A DNA stretch of 64,000 bases from Chaunax sp. Z400 (GCA_037577475.1 CM075203.1:2202001-2266000); one strand, 5' to 3'; numbered from the stretch's first letter, positions 12,253-24,965 are shown. The notes: a model not told the origin generated them from the letters alone. Numbers and translations: made by a program.

Positions 12253-15200
12253 TCAGGAGAAGGTGATGCTCCCAGCAGAGGTGTAATAACCCGTACAATC
12301 TGTGGAATATCTCTGAGACAGCAGGACCGTATTCAGCTGGAACTCTCCAAAACGATGGGCCCGAAATCTCTGTGAGGAAAAGAGAAAAATAAATGGAGGA
12401 ACAATGGAAGAAAAAAAAAAAGGAACAATCAGCAACGTGTTTAAAGAGCTGAAAAGAGACAAGACGACAGGCTGTCACTCATGAACATGGCGTTACCATG
12501 GTAATAAGCAATTGAGCATTTGAGAAGCACCTTTGTGTTGTTTAAAGTGAATTTTTTTTACATGCAGTTTCAACTTGATGTCACATCCAGGCGTCACTCA
12601 CAAACAAACTGCATCTATATTCTTCTGCCCTTAAATAACAGGTTTGAATCAGCGTCGTCTTTAAAAGGTGTCCTTTAATCTTTTCTACCTGCTGTACAGA
12701 TTTTAGCATCTTATGTTTTTTGCATAAAAGCTCTTAAATCCCCACCAGGCTGCTCGATTGAGTATTTCTTATCTTAGATGGTGGATACATGTATATATAT
12801 TTTTAACTTTTGACAATAAAGGCAGGATACACATCGTTAGATCTGTTAAATTCTGCATAACTCAATAATTCGGGTTCATTTTGAGGAAGGCAGGAGCAGC
12901 AAAGGATAATTCATTCAGGAAAAAAAAGGTGGCGCCTCCACACCTTTGAAGAGGTCAGAAAGTCTAAATATATGTCCTTTATTACTTATATTCCTTTAAT
13001 CCATAAGTGTCCACCAATCAACACAATCAATGTTTTTTCAGAAACACTGTGAATGATGTCATGCTGCATCTGTCACTCATTGTCTGCTAACTTTGTTCAT
13101 CAATATCTTCAATATGTTCTCTTCTTCCTGCACCATTTTGTTAGCTCTGCGTGTTTTCATTGTGTTGTATTCTCCCTCTGTTGCAGACCTCTGGCCTCTC
13201 CCTTGCTTTTTGTTCCCTCGGTTGAATATTTGACTTTTGCTATGTTGTAAATAAACTCTTTCTTTTGGTCATAAAAACTGACTTTGTTTCTCCCCTCATC
13301 CCCTGGTCTCTTCAGGGAAGAAACAGTAATGTTTGCTCGGGTTTTGTGGTGTTGAGTTGTGGTTGATGCTACCTGTGTTTGAAGTGCAGCTCCTTGTACT
13401 GGGGAATATGTGAATATGTGAATGTGAGCATGTTAATAAATGAACTGTTAATACAATAGAGTCACTTGTGTCCTGGTGTGAGCTAGAATATTGATTTTTG
13501 GGGATTTACTGCCTTCCAGTTAGATCGGGTCGGCTAATGTCTCATTATTAGTATTATTATTGCAGCTGTTCTGGGAACATTATCGTTTATCACCAGCCTG
13601 AAATCATCATACCTTTTGCAAATTTTCAGCAGCAGTGAGTCAGACCCCTAAATTAGCCTGATTATCCTCAGTGCATGCAAGAGTGGTATCAAAGTGTTCC
13701 TCCCAGAAGACTAAAAATCTCTCTAAATTTAACACCCATTAAACTGCCAAGCCCTAATATCCCAATGGGATTCCAAATGCCGACCACAGTATCATGAATA
13801 TGCAGACAGTGTTGCAGCAGCTTAACGGAGCAGAGCTGCTGCAGGTGCCAAAATAAAGACATATTTCATTTCCACACATTTTAGCTAAACATTTCTCCTT
13901 TATCTCATCATATTACTTTTGCTCAATCAGGCCTATTTGTTTTTTTCCATCTAGCCTATTGGTAAAAACTATTTGTCATCTGTTATTAGCAGCATTCAGT
14001 CGTATTCAAAGGGACAGGCAGGAGTAAATTTCCTCTAACCTTTAATATGCTTCTGGCATCAAACGCCTCCCTTTCACTCATGGCTTGTCTTCTTGAGCCG
14101 CCCGTGTCTTCAACTGGAAAGACACCAGAGTACACAGACACAGACTGATGATAATATAATAATACAGATAAAAGGTTATTTAGTTTGTGAGGAGCAGAAA
14201 AAGAAAAACACTGAATTTTAATGGATTCCTCTGCGTGCTGCCAAACGCTGTCAGCAGAGACACGGCCCCTCGCTTGTGCTCCGTTGTTGGTCAGTACAAA
14301 TTAGAGAACTGGGGCTGGACTTCATCCACGGCCAAAATGAATGCAGCCATTGTCAGTTACTTGGAAAACATGCAGCCTGGTACACGTAAACAGAGCCGCG
14401 GTCAAACAGGGAGCAGGGCTGCACGATGCCTCTATTCAGGAATGTGTTGTCGTGTTGTTAGTGCAGCTCAGGCCAGAGCATAATGAGGAGACATGGACAA
14501 ACAGGATGTGGGCAGCAGCCACCAATATCATCCCACTAAAGTCAATAACTTTGTTCTTACACAAGCAGCAGGCACAGTGCTGTTTATCTGGTCATGTAAT
14601 GTCTTCACCTGTGGCGTCTCTTCTGAACAGAGTGTTCATCACAGTGCCGTGCAGCTTCACCCTGTCCCACTCTCTGACCATCAGCCCTGTGGACACAAAG
14701 TGTTCCACCAGCCGGTCCGCGATCACCTGCAACCTGCACACAACAACAATACACCCAAAAAGTGGAAAAAAAAGAAGCCATGATGGACTCAATCCCATGC
14801 TTATGAAAAGTCAGATGAAGTGTCTCAGTCCACAAAACATTTCTGGAGCTTCACGGCAAAACAGTGTTACAAGAACTCTCCTAAATAACTGAAGAGGATG
14901 GGGAACAGTAAAAACAACAACAACAACCGAAAACAAACATAAAAATACTCCCTACAGCTCGTATGTAATGATCCAAATCTCCAGAAGCCCTGAAACCTAA
15001 TACTGATTTAAAAATACTTTATTTACACCCTTTTTAATATGAAATTTTCACTATAGCCTCTCAGCTTAACTTCGCTAAATATTCAATCAGAATGGGGGCA
15101 AGTAGATAATGACTGACTTTTCTTTTTTTGGGGGGGTGATTTGTTGAACTGTTTAAATTGTTTAAGGGCAGCAACATTTAGAAAATACAGCAGAAAACAG

Positions 15201-16887
15201 AGATTTCAGCAGAATCAAAAAATACTGTGAGGTGTCAACTTTGCAGGATTTGTTACGGATCCACTCACCTGTCAGATCCGTCTTTCACACTGACTTTAGC
15301 ATACAAGACGTCCACCATGGCTGGATCATCATTCATGTACTCTATACCCGTCACCTCCAACGGCAGAGGTCTTCCCTCTGTGAGGTCCCTGATGGCAGAC
15401 AGTAAAAAGAAAATTCCACCTGGCACATCAGGTTTATGATTTATGGCTTCCATCAGATTTAGATTTGATGGTGTTCTTTATGTGGTCTCAGATGGAGGGT
15501 GGACTGGGGTTAGAATTCAGGCTGGGAACCTGAACATATATCCATTCTCTCCATTCACAACAGACCACATACTATCAGCATTTTATTAAAATATTAACAT
15601 ATATACTACTAACATATATTTTACTTTTTCTTTTTCTTTTTTTAACTCTAAATAGTTAAAACAGCAAAATTTAACAACTTTAAATCTGTTTTTTTTTGCT
15701 ACACATTTAAAAGCTATGATAGTTAACTTGTTTGGCGGCCTACCTGATGACATTCTGACACTCCTGTAGATGTTCACTTGCTTTCTTCACTTCCACGTCA
15801 TTTAACAGAGCCAGGGTGCCGATTGTCAGGTGAAACTTTACAGGGTTTTGAAAGATGCTTTTCTCTACGCCATGATCCTACAAATCAGATAGAAATAATA
15901 CAGGAATATAGACGTTATCTATCTTAAGCAACACATGGACACCACTGCCCTTCGTCATCACCAGTCATACTTAGATTTCCTTCTACAGTACCTGTGAACA
16001 CTGCTCCAATACCTCTTCTTTAAATCTCAGGAAACCTTCTTGAATCGCAGGATCATTCAGAGGGAATGACAGGAAGTGAGTGAAAGGCTGCTTTTTCCGG
16101 AAACTCTCGGTTAGGACCTCGATTCGTGTGACTGCAGATGAGACAGAAGCTCTGTGGGAACCTGTGATGACTGTTGAGCAAAGGAAGATGGTTAAGAGAA
16201 CATATTTTGTGCCACAGAATGCTACCTAGCCCATTTTTACGATGCTCTTAATCCTGACCGATCTGTCCTTCCACTCCTTGTTTTGGGATGCTGATAGATG
16301 TCTTTGTGTCAAACTCCAGACGTCTGCGTGTCTCTCCTTTTTTTCCAATGATGTATCTGTAGAATATAGAAGCAGACAAAAGAAACACACACTTATTATT
16401 ACTTCTTACACTCAAGGGATTTAAAAAAGCACCGTTTTTATCTGCAAATAAGCCTGGGTAGTTTATGTCACATGAAAATAAAAACTGTATTATGTTACCT
16501 ATTTACTTTTTTTGATTGTCTTAATTACTCACTTATAAAGAACACTTGGGACATCAATGGCACAACGGAATCCTTTATCAGTTTGTTCAATGAAGTGGAC
16601 ATTACAAGTTTCATCTTCTTCGAGTTCCTCGCCCCCTAAAAAACATAGCAAACCACAAATGTATAAATATATTATAGGTTTCCTTTCCTCGAAACTGTGG
16701 CTACAGTCTACTAGCACTGTCAGGGGTCTTATACTAATATTTATGCTAGTTATACAAAGTGACAGAAACTACCTGGTGGTCCCATGTACGAGAAATCCTC
16801 TTCTTCCTCGTAATGTTCTTCATTAACGGCATTCCTTCGGTATATTCTTCCTTTTATATTAATAAGACGTGGACATAAAACATCCAT
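12253..16887 (-). CDS. ascc1: ascc1, activating signal cointegrator 1 complex subunit 1 (9 coding exons)
   Basis: Coding exons in transcript order: 16773-16887, 16533-16635, 16259-16356, 15992-16170, 15744-15877, 15269-15388, 14609-14733, 14040-14113, 12253-12369. They total 1065 nt, giving 354 aa, close to the human protein (about 357). All junctions are GT-AG and in phase. ASCC1 works with ASCC2/ASCC3/TRIP4 in transcription co-activation and in the alkylation-damage response, in the nucleus. The sequence shows a KH domain around residues 70-120 with the GxxG loop (YIIGKKGETRRR, G77-G80). A C-terminal 2H-phosphoesterase-like domain has both His-x-Thr motifs (HLT at 181-183, HGT at 278-280), plus IEYMNDDPAMVDVLYAKV. 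It ends ...YYTSAGSITFS, matching the human tail. The last intron (12370-14039) is the largest. It diverges head to head from anapc16 and sits beside spock2, as in other vertebrates. Confidence 0.95.
13480..13880. promoter_or_regulatory. possible conserved non-coding element in ascc1 last intron
   Basis: A repeat-free stretch carries clustered homeobox/POU-like words: 'ctaaattagcctgattatcc', 'ctctaaatttaac', 'cattaaactg', 'atgaatatgcag' and 'gcagctgctgc'-like E-boxes. No coding frame is seen. The call is from composition only and needs a cross-species alignment. Confidence 0.25.
14790..15165. repeat. fold-back MITE copy in ascc1 intron 6
   Basis: It starts with 'gaaaagtcagatgaagtgtc', 'agtccacaaaacatttctgg', 'agcttcacggcaaaacag'. 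It has the middle module 'gatttaaaaatactttattt' with 'acaccctttttaatatgaaa', and ends 'agtagataatgactgactt' and 'gggggggtgatttgttgaac'. The arms are complementary over part of their length. It lies between ascc1 exons at 14733 and 15269. Confidence 0.7.
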
Positions 16888-17470
16888 GATGGGAGAAACT
16901 AGGCGAACCTAAACATGAACAAAGATCCAAATAGCTCACTAGCTATTTAGCTGCTAGCTATGATCGGTTTCCCTGCTTTACGACAATGACATCGCTTCAA
17001 ACGTAAAGAGATGTATGTTTATGTAGATTCAGTCATCCAGGTCTGTGTTTGTCGTAAACTTGGAGCTAAAGCCCCACCCCCGACCTGGGAGACGAGGCCA
17101 TTGAGCTAAATGCGCCGATTTGAAGTCTTTATATATTTATTTGGATCTCGATTGTAAGTCAAATTGTCGGATAAAGCTTCGTTCTCACCATGTTGTGTCC
17201 GGTAACATTAACATGAATGCCCATTGCCTACATCGGTGTCAACAGGATAGTTAGCTTTCTTGCTAACCACCTTTAGCTAGTAGGCTAGTAGCAGTTAAGC
17301 TAACTCAATGTGTTTAATAACATCTATCATTAGGTTTAGCAGACTGTTTTAGCTAAGGTTAAATGCCTTTGCGATTATAAAAATCATAGCTTTCTATACT
17401 GTTATGGTTCAGAGACTATTACGGTGACAGTTGTTGTGATTTATTTTGTGTGTTTTGAAGTTAAAAGGGA
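16888..17470. promoter_or_regulatory. shared bidirectional promoter region, ascc1 / anapc16
   Basis: Only 583 bp separate the two start codons, which face away from each other, so both 5' UTRs and promoters must sit here. I see no TATA box placed for either gene. There is a C-rich stretch ('aaagccccacccccgacctg' near 17070) that could be a GC/SP-type box. Head-to-head housekeeping pairs are common in vertebrates; the function is inferred from arrangement. Confidence 0.65.
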
Positions 17471-18585
17471 ATGGCTGCGTCTTCGTCGTCCTCTTCTGCG
17501 GGAGGTGTCAGCGGCAGCTCGGTAACTGGCTCTGGGTTCAGTGCTTCGGAGCTCATCCCACCCAGGAAAGTCCTGTACACTTACCCTAAAGGCGCAGGGG
17601 AGATGATGGAGGGTAAGATGACACAGACGGCTAAATGCGACTGTCTTTAGCTAACCCAAAAAACGATAGGGAAATCATATATGGAGACTATTTTGCAACA
17701 CATGTATATTCATTTTCTTTAAGGGCATATACACTGAGAAAGCACTGAGCCAAATATGTTAGTCCCAGGTAGTCTGTGCCCCTCATGCAGTCATTGTTAA
17801 CTCCACTATATATAGTAATAATAATGATGATGATAATAATAATAGGCCAGTGCACAGACCACTTTGCGCTATTGTTATTGAGATAATAGAGGCTCAAAAT
17901 CAGTCAAATGAATTTGATGAATCTGTGAAAGTTAAGATCCGTACCGGCTATCATGAAAAATCATAAATAATCTAAATTCTAGTTGTGGGTTTCCAGTGTC
18001 AAGTCCTCTTTCTTTCAACTGAATTTCCAATATAGCCCATCAAAATATCCACTGTGAACATGTGTCATCATCATTACATCTCCACATAGGTTTTATATAC
18101 AGTATTAAAGTAAAAGGCCATGCGGGTCTATAATCTTATTGCCTGTGCAGTGCAGCAAGGTTAAAAATGACAGGATGCTTAAATTGCATAATATCAAGCC
18201 GGAATTTTCTCTGGGGTAGCTTGAAGGATATGTTTTGACATTTTATACTAGCCCAGTGAACAACACCACGGCTCAAGACCAGCATTTAATTTCCTGTGTC
18301 ATTCTTGCTCTCTTTTAGATGGCTCTGACAGGTTTTTATGCGAGTCTGTATTCAGCTACCAAGTTGCCTCCACACTTAAACAGGTTAAACACGGTAAGTC
18401 AGGATCTATTGTTGCAAAATGCATTTGTTGAAACAGCTGGTACCCTCTTAAAGTAACTATTTTGTCTTCTTCCAGATCAACAGGTGTCTCGAATGGAGAA
18501 ACTCGCAAGCTTGGTGGAAGAGCTGGAAGCAGATGAGTGGCGGTACAAACCAATAGAACAACTATTGGGATTCACACCATCATAA
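17471..18585 (+). CDS. anapc16: anapc16, anaphase-promoting complex subunit 16
   Basis: Exons 17471-17612, 18319-18393, 18476-18585 give 327 nt and 108 aa; human APC16 is 110 aa. APC16 is a small structural subunit of the APC/C ubiquitin ligase that drives mitotic exit; it binds the TPR arm with CDC27/APC7. The N-terminus is a Ser/Gly-rich low-complexity tail (residues 1-25). Then come the conserved stretch LIPPRKVLYTYPKGAGEMMEDG and the helical C-terminal segment [20 protein letters not shown]...EELEADEWRYKPIEQLLGF. Donors (GTAAGA, GTAAGT) and acceptors are canonical and each junction falls within an Asp codon. A polyadenylation signal AATAAA lies at 18784-18789, giving a 3' UTR of about 200 nt. 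It shares its promoter region with ascc1. Confidence 0.96.
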
Positions 18586-18783
18586 TTAAGGAGATCCTGA
18601 TGCCTTTGCTTAAGAAATGAGCCAAATACGAGGAAATTGTTTATTTCAGTGTATAAATTATATCCATTCTTTATGGTTTTACTCTATGAAGTGTGAAATA
18701 TTATCTAGAGATAACTGAATGTGAGATGTATTATTATTTTTTTATCGCTATTGTATGAGCATGGTTTCTTACATTTTACCCAA

Positions 18784-18789
18784 AATAAA
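18784..18789 (+). terminator. anapc16 polyadenylation signal AATAAA
   Basis: A canonical hexamer sits 199 nt after the stop codon and is followed by a T/G-containing stretch. A dispersed repeat begins shortly after it. Confidence 0.75.
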
Positions 18790-18837
18790 ACTCTTGTCAA
18801 CAAAAATCTCCCTTCGAGTCTGCTCTTAGCCTCAGTG

Positions 18838-19560
18838 TCAATCAATCAAACTTTATTTATAAAGCGCGATTCAAACAATTCAAATGCAATTCAAAGTTGA
18901 AATAGGATTAAAGAATAATGCAACCACTTAGAGACAAAAACAAACAATGCACAGTTAATTTTAAAGAATATAACATGCAATATAAATTATTAAAAATCGA
19001 ATTAAGATTGTGAGATGCATGATAATATTTTTGTGTAAAAAATAAAATGACCAACACTACAATATAGTGATAAATAAGCATCAATAAGATTGTAAAATTA
19101 TAAAACTGCCTAGAAGCTAGATTTATTAAATGGGTGTTTAGTCTAAAGATATTGATATTTTCAGATCCTCCAGCCACTTTCAGTGCGATGCTTGAAAGCT
19201 GCATCTCCAAATGTTTTTGTTCTGCTTTGAGGAACCGATAAAGTAGAAGAACCAGAGCAAGCGATTTTCAAATCAACATGAAAACTAGAATGGGATTCAA
19301 CAGAGAGCAAACTTCTGCATGGCCAAACAATCCAGCACGTCTGTTGAGTTTGCCTGGTTCAGTAGTTTTTTGCATAATTAGGGAAAATTATCAAAAAATA
19401 TCTTATCACACAATGTTAAAGAAAAAAATGGCCCCCGCCCCATTCTTCTACCAAATCCCATTGAAATCCATCCTGTAGTTTTTGCATAATCCTGCTAACA
19501 TTCATACAAACCAAACAACCAAAGGACATGATAGAAAACATCCTTGTTGGAGGTAACTAA
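18838..19560. repeat. dispersed teleost repeats downstream of anapc16
   Basis: 18838-18910 is the common fish module 'caatcaatcaaactttattt' with 'ataaagcgcgattcaaacaa'. From about 19270 to 19560 comes a reverse-oriented repeat with 'catgaaaactagaatggg', 'tggttcagtagttttttgca' and 'gtttttgcataatcctgcta'. The same words recur near 36.70-36.83 kb. There is no coding content. Confidence 0.55.
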
Positions 19561-20710
19561 CAGATAACGAGTTTACAGACTGGAAAATGTGTCTCCATTT
19601 GAATAACGGCTCCACTGTCATTGATTTATTTTGTTCTTTTATAGATCAGAAAGAAAAGCTTTACAAGAGTCTTTTACGCTCTGTGTTGCTCAGAGAGAGA
19701 ATAAATGCTGTAAAATGCTGTTTTTATGACACGTGAGCCTTTAGATTGAAAATCAAATATCGCTCCTCGCTTTCTTTGCCTCTTCATTTGGGTTGAGAGA
19801 GAGAATATCTTTGGTAACGGCGGCACACTAACTCATAAATGTTAAAACTCGCTGTCTTCTCTCTCTGTGGGTCCTCATCGTTCCAACAACACACGCAGAG
19901 AAACAAAGGCAGCTTGTAAATAAAGTCCTACTTGGACATTCCCTAGGTCAGTTGCTGTTTGTTTTGTCCCGCTCCAGCACACTGAGCTGATTTCTATTAT
20001 GTTGTAAAAAGGCAGATAAACCTTTGCCCTGTTGTTGTTTTTTAATGTTCAGGTCTGTTCTGCACAGATCTTTGTGGTTTGCTCAAACAAATGAGAGAGG
20101 GCTGAAACAGAATGTACTGTTCTGGATGTAAATGAGGAAGGACAGTCTTCAGGAGACACGCCCCCCCCCCCCACCTGGAGCGTTCAGGAGAAGACATTTG
20201 TTTCATCACACTTTCTAGGAATTTTCAGAAAAACATCTTTATGACAAGACATCCTCGTCAGAACATAGTGTCCCCCACACGTGTTTACGACTCTCACTTC
20301 CTCCCCTTGATATAAAGCAGCCCCTCCCCCTCACGTGCAGCAGCACAGTTTACATCTGGATGCTTTCCAAAAAACTTTTCTTTGAGCAAACGTTGAGCGT
20401 GTCATGTACAGAAGGGCTGTGAAAAACATCCCATAACTCTATGTTCTCTGTTGTAATGCTTGTGTTTTCCATCTGATTTACACTGTTACAGCTGTCTTAT
20501 TGCTTAAAGCACTTTGATAACATGTTTTATGACCCTAATAAATGCTTATAAGATATCATTAAATCATATAAGTTACCTTCCTGGTGCAATCCTAGGCAGG
20601 AGTGGAGGACATAATCAGAAACTTAAGTAAAAGTACCAACAACACACTGTACAAATACTGTAAAAACTTTTAAAAGTAGTCAATGGAGTGATTATTACCT
20701 TCACCAAAAA
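19561..20710. other. spacer upstream of the (CTGT)n array; nothing coding seen
   Basis: AT-rich sequence with a poly-C run at 20161-20172 and a short 'acttaagtaaaagtacca' repeat fragment near 20620. No exon-like conserved frame is present. Confidence 0.5.
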
Positions 20711-20727
20711 CTTCATGTTTTTACCCT

Positions 20728-21429
<702 letters not shown>

Positions 21430-21440
<11 letters not shown>

Positions 21441-21865
21441 GATTACACCGGAAACTGGACCGATTTCCATGAGGTGCCACTGTTGTGTTTGGTTGCTTTT
21501 TATTTATTGTAAATTCACTCCAAACAAACTGAGTAAACGTTTGTTTAAGCCCTGACTGTACTACTTCTGTACAGACCTGTTAGGCCCACCTGCATCCTCC
21601 TTATTATGAGTCACTGAACAGTGAAATTCTGAGGAGAGGTGGTGCATGAATCAGGAAAGAACCCATTAAATGCTGGTGTCGGTCCAGATAAAGAGGCAGA
21701 TCCAGGAATTCTTCTTTTTTCTTTTTTGTTTCCTTCCATATCATTGCGAGATCAGGTGTCCTGAGCTGATTTTCTCAAAGCTGTATGGAGGGTTTGTGGG
21801 CCAGGCAGTGTCAACAGACGTGTAGGATTATCCGGCCTTGGCTGAGGTATGCACACTAGTGTCAT
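21430..21865 (+). repeat. copy of the 'aggattac...ttggctgaggtatg' repeat abutting the array
   Basis: It begins 'gcaggattacaccggaaact', 'ggaccgatttccatgaggtg', continues with 'aaagaacccattaaatgctg', 'ggcagatccaggaattcttc' and 'cattgcgagatcaggtgtcc', and ends 'ggccttggctgaggtatgca'. The same family appears at 2125-2640. Confidence 0.75.
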
Positions 21866-22770
21866 TATAGATTATCTACTGATTATTTTCTCCATTCATT
21901 ATTTACTATCTGGTTTAAAAATGTTCTCACAGTATTTGTTTTGTCCAACCAACAGTCCAAACCTCAAATGTATTAAAAGTTATTGAAATATTTCTCACTT
22001 CTGAGAAAATGTGAGAATGTTTTTGCATGAAATTTGACTCAAATGAACATCAAAATTCTTAATTTTCTGTCCAATCATGTCATGATTTTGTGTGAAAAAA
22101 ATCTTCATTTGTAAAGTAACTAGTAACTAAAGCTGTTAGATAAAATATAGTGGAGTAAATAGTACGATATCTCTCTCTGACCTGCAGCAGCGCAGAAGCT
22201 TTAAGTAGCATGAAAATAACAATTTGTACAGTACTTGAGTAAATTTACTGTGTTACATTGCACCAGTGTTCCTATTACATGTTTACATTGTTGTTCTATT
22301 TGAGGGCGAATGAAGGACGTCGCACGTCTTAATAAAGAAAACTGCATTTAGCCCTGCACCAAGTGTTGTGTTGATGAGCTGCATCTCTGTGCGGCAGATA
22401 AAAAATTCTGATGTAATGTCTCGAGCATAACAGATGACGTAATGTGCAATGCAACACTGGACCAGCTGAGGCTTGCCTGCATGGACCTGCTGGACTTCTC
22501 CTGCTGCCAATAATCTTACATGCACATACAGCAGAATCAGTTATTTATGCTTAAAGGAGGATATTAAACAAAGGAATTGCAGGTCCAGGCAAGTCCCTGT
22601 ACATTTCCACAGCACTAGGGTCTGCTATTCATCACTCTGAGCCCCCTTCTCCTCCTCCTCCTCCTGTTTGTCTTCCTTCTCTACTGGCATGTTACCAGGC
22701 AGGATACAGCGCAGATGGCGTGCCTCTCTTTTCTGATTGGCTGGCTCTGGACAGGTGGGCGCGGCCTACA
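21866..22770. other. ddit4 upstream region
   Basis: No exon is seen. A short 'gtacagtacttgagtaaatt' repeat fragment lies near 22228. A (CTC)n stretch near 22645-22664 ('tctcctcctcctcctcctgt') and GC-rich words just before the TATA box mark the proximal promoter. Confidence 0.5.
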
Positions 22771-22777
22771 AAGACCC

Positions 22778-22785
22778 TATATATA
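22778..22785 (+). promoter_or_regulatory. ddit4 TATA box
   Basis: TATATATA follows GC-rich 'gtgggcgcggcc' and lies about 30 bp before the likely transcript start (about 22810). A strong TATA box fits a highly inducible stress gene. I could not place hypoxia or ATF4 elements with confidence. Confidence 0.7.
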
Positions 22786-23195
22786 CTTTGTTTGCTGGAC
22801 AATCCGCAGAGCTTTGGCAGCTGTCGACAAAGAAGAGCCGTGCAGAAGAGAATGAGCAGATAGCTGTTATTGTAGACAATAACCATTTAATAAACTACCT
22901 TTAACATCGACATCGGGCTTAAACGGCGCCATTTTTTCAATAAGATGTAAGTATTATGTGACAATTCCTTTTTTTTGCTAGCTTTTCAGTAAATTCGAAC
23001 AGCTAAAAAAAAAAGCTGTTGGCAAATGTTTTGTCATTGCAAACTTGCTAACAAGCCTTCCATTTTTAATTTGCTGATACTTCTGTCATTAAACTGTCAG
23101 CTGATGCATCTTATGTGGAGTTTTGAGTGTTGACCTGTTGTTTTTGTTTCCTCATAAACAGTTGACACCGTTGGAACACTGCAAAGAGGACAAAC

Positions 23196-23930
23196 ATGCC
23201 TGCTCTCTCTGCACCCACTGATGTCAGCAGCTTACCCCAATCTCCAATGGACAGCAGCCCCAGGAGGCTGTCCTGGGGCAAACTGGTGCAAAGACTGACC
23301 TCCAGCAGCAGCAGCAGCATGGAGTCAGAGTCCCATAACGGCAGCAGGAGTGATCTCTCAGACTCAGGTGAGCAAACATCTCTGACGTTAGGGTTGAACT
23401 TCCTCTGCGCACAGGTCCGGTTTTTAACCCGCTGCGTGTCTTTAATAGGGTCAGATGTGTCCGGTGAAGACCTGTTCTATGATCCGATGGAGGAGACCAT
23501 CCTGAGGGAAGTCGTGGACCTCATCGCAGGAAGCCTGCGAGAAGCCAAAGAGTCAGACTGCGCCTTGCGGTGCGCCAAACTACTCATCCCAGAGAAGCTT
23601 CTGGAGCACATCGGACAGGAGCTGCTTCACCTGGCGGCTAGCGAGCCCTGTGGCTTAAGAGGGGCCCTCATCGACCTCTGCGTGGAGCAGGGGGCCGTCT
23701 GTGAGAGCGTGGGCCAGCTGTCTGTGGACCCCTACCTTGTCCCTACCTTCCAGCTCACTCTGGTGCTGAGGCTAGAATCTGGGGGGCTGTGGCCTAAAAT
23801 CCAAGAACTTTTTAGCACCAAGTCTCCTTCAACCCCAGCAGTGAGACAAGCCGTTAAACTCAGCACTGGTTTCCGTGTGATCAAGAAGAAACTGTACTGT
23901 TCTGAGGAGCTTCTCATTGAGGAGTGTTGA
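23196..23930 (+). CDS. ddit4: ddit4 (REDD1), stress-induced mTORC1 inhibitor
   Basis: Coding exons 23196-23367 and 23449-23930 give 654 nt and 217 aa (human 232). The 5' UTR is spliced: GTAAGT donor at 22947, acceptor before 23162. DDIT4 is induced by hypoxia, DNA damage and glucocorticoid, and blocks mTORC1 through TSC1/TSC2 in the cytosol. The N-terminus is Ser-rich and variable (including a run of six Ser). The conserved C-terminal domain carries SEPCGLRGALIDLCVEQG, VPTFQLTLVLRL, LWPKIQELF and the terminal STGFRVIKKKLYCSEELLIEEC, nearly as in human. The coding intron is only 81 nt, divisible by three and stop-free, so the frame stays open if it is retained. Splicing gives ...SDLSDSGSDVSGEDL. 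AATAAA is at 24398. Neighbours anapc16 and dnajb12 match the vertebrate order. Confidence 0.96.
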   Translation: MPALSAPTDVSSLPQSPMDSSPRRLSWGKLVQRLTSSSSSSMESESHNGSRSDLSDSGEQTSLTLGLNFLCAQVRFLTRCVSLIGSDVSGEDLFYDPMEETILREVVDLIAGSLREAKESDCALRCAKLLIPEKLLEHIGQELLHLAASEPCGLRGALIDLCVEQGAVCESVGQLSVDPYLVPTFQLTLVLRLESGGLWPKIQELFSTKSPSTPAVRQAVKLSTGFRVIKKKLYCSEELLIEEC

Positions 23931-24397
23931 ACAGTGGAAGGGACCGTCAGGTGTTTGGTTGTCGGGCCTTGTTGCTATGACAACATGAACTGTATATTAT
24001 GCCTCCTGAAAGGACGGACTTTGACATGTTCCCACTGTAAGGGAGATGAACTTTATGGTACTTGGAGCAGGTGTTTCTCCATCATACTATAATGTGTAAC
24101 CATCTGATTAATAGGCATTTTGTGTGCATTTCAGTGCATACCTCAGTTTCTATTGAAACCACATAACGGCAGCTAGCTCTATATGTTATAGTGGACCATT
24201 GTTCTTTTTATTCGTAGCAATTAATTCCAATGTACAGTGAGTGGTGAGCTGTACACCAAGCAAAGCATTAGTGACTAAAAGCAAAGGCCTACCACTGCTT
24301 CAGATCTCATCTCGTATCTGCGTAGACCTGCTTCTTTATTTATTTCACGTTCAAACACTCCTATCATTGCACTGTTTTTTGTACTTTAATGACTGCA

Positions 24398-24403
24398 AAT
24401 AAA
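24398..24403 (+). terminator. ddit4 polyadenylation signal AATAAA
   Basis: Hexamer in 'actgcaaataaattattttt', 468 nt after the ddit4 stop, followed by a TG-rich stretch ('ctcttgtctgctgtcttc'). Confidence 0.75.
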
Positions 24404-24714
24404 TTATTTTTTTAACCAGTCCTCTTGTCTGCTGTCTTCATTATCTTATTCAAAAGTACATGTAAGATTTCTTATAAATGTCTTTATTAGATTTGATCAT
24501 ATTTAGTCAATATTATCCCGTTTTCTTTCTTCATTTTTATTATTATTACTATTATTTCAGTCAATCTAGTCGAGTTAAAACCAACATCTTCTGTAATTAT
24601 AATCTTTCTTTACATAAGATTTATCATTATCTGGTGAAAACAAATGTTTGAGTGGATCTAAATAAAGACAGGAAATTACCTCCATCCTTTAAGGTAAGAT
24701 AAGGCTTTTTTTTT

Positions 24715-24965
24715 TCTCACTGTTTTTGTCAATTATGCATAAACTGCCTGACTGATTACCATGAAACTGAGTGGAAGGAAGAAATCCACCCATTCTGGGC
24801 TGGGTCCTGATAGAAGCAGGATATTAACTTCTTCCTTTAACTTTGTGTGATGCTGCTTTTTTTCCAGCATCAACTACTTGATGGTTAATAATTGGGACGT
24901 GAATTATTTTTACGTAGTTGAATTAAAACGGACTGATGCTTGGTGGAGGTATGTGCTCTAATAGG
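24715..24965 (+). repeat. copy of the 'cttggtggaggtatg' repeat
   Basis: It has 'tgcataaactgcctgactga', 'ttaccatgaaactgagtgg' and the end 'gcttggtggaggtatgtgct'. The order and end match the copies at 2.1-2.6 and 21.4-21.9 kb. Confidence 0.6.

Noticed and set aside
14341..14892. 183-aa plus-strand frame opposite ascc1
   Set aside because: It is the antisense shadow of the ascc1 exon at 14609-14733 and intron; no homology in its own frame.
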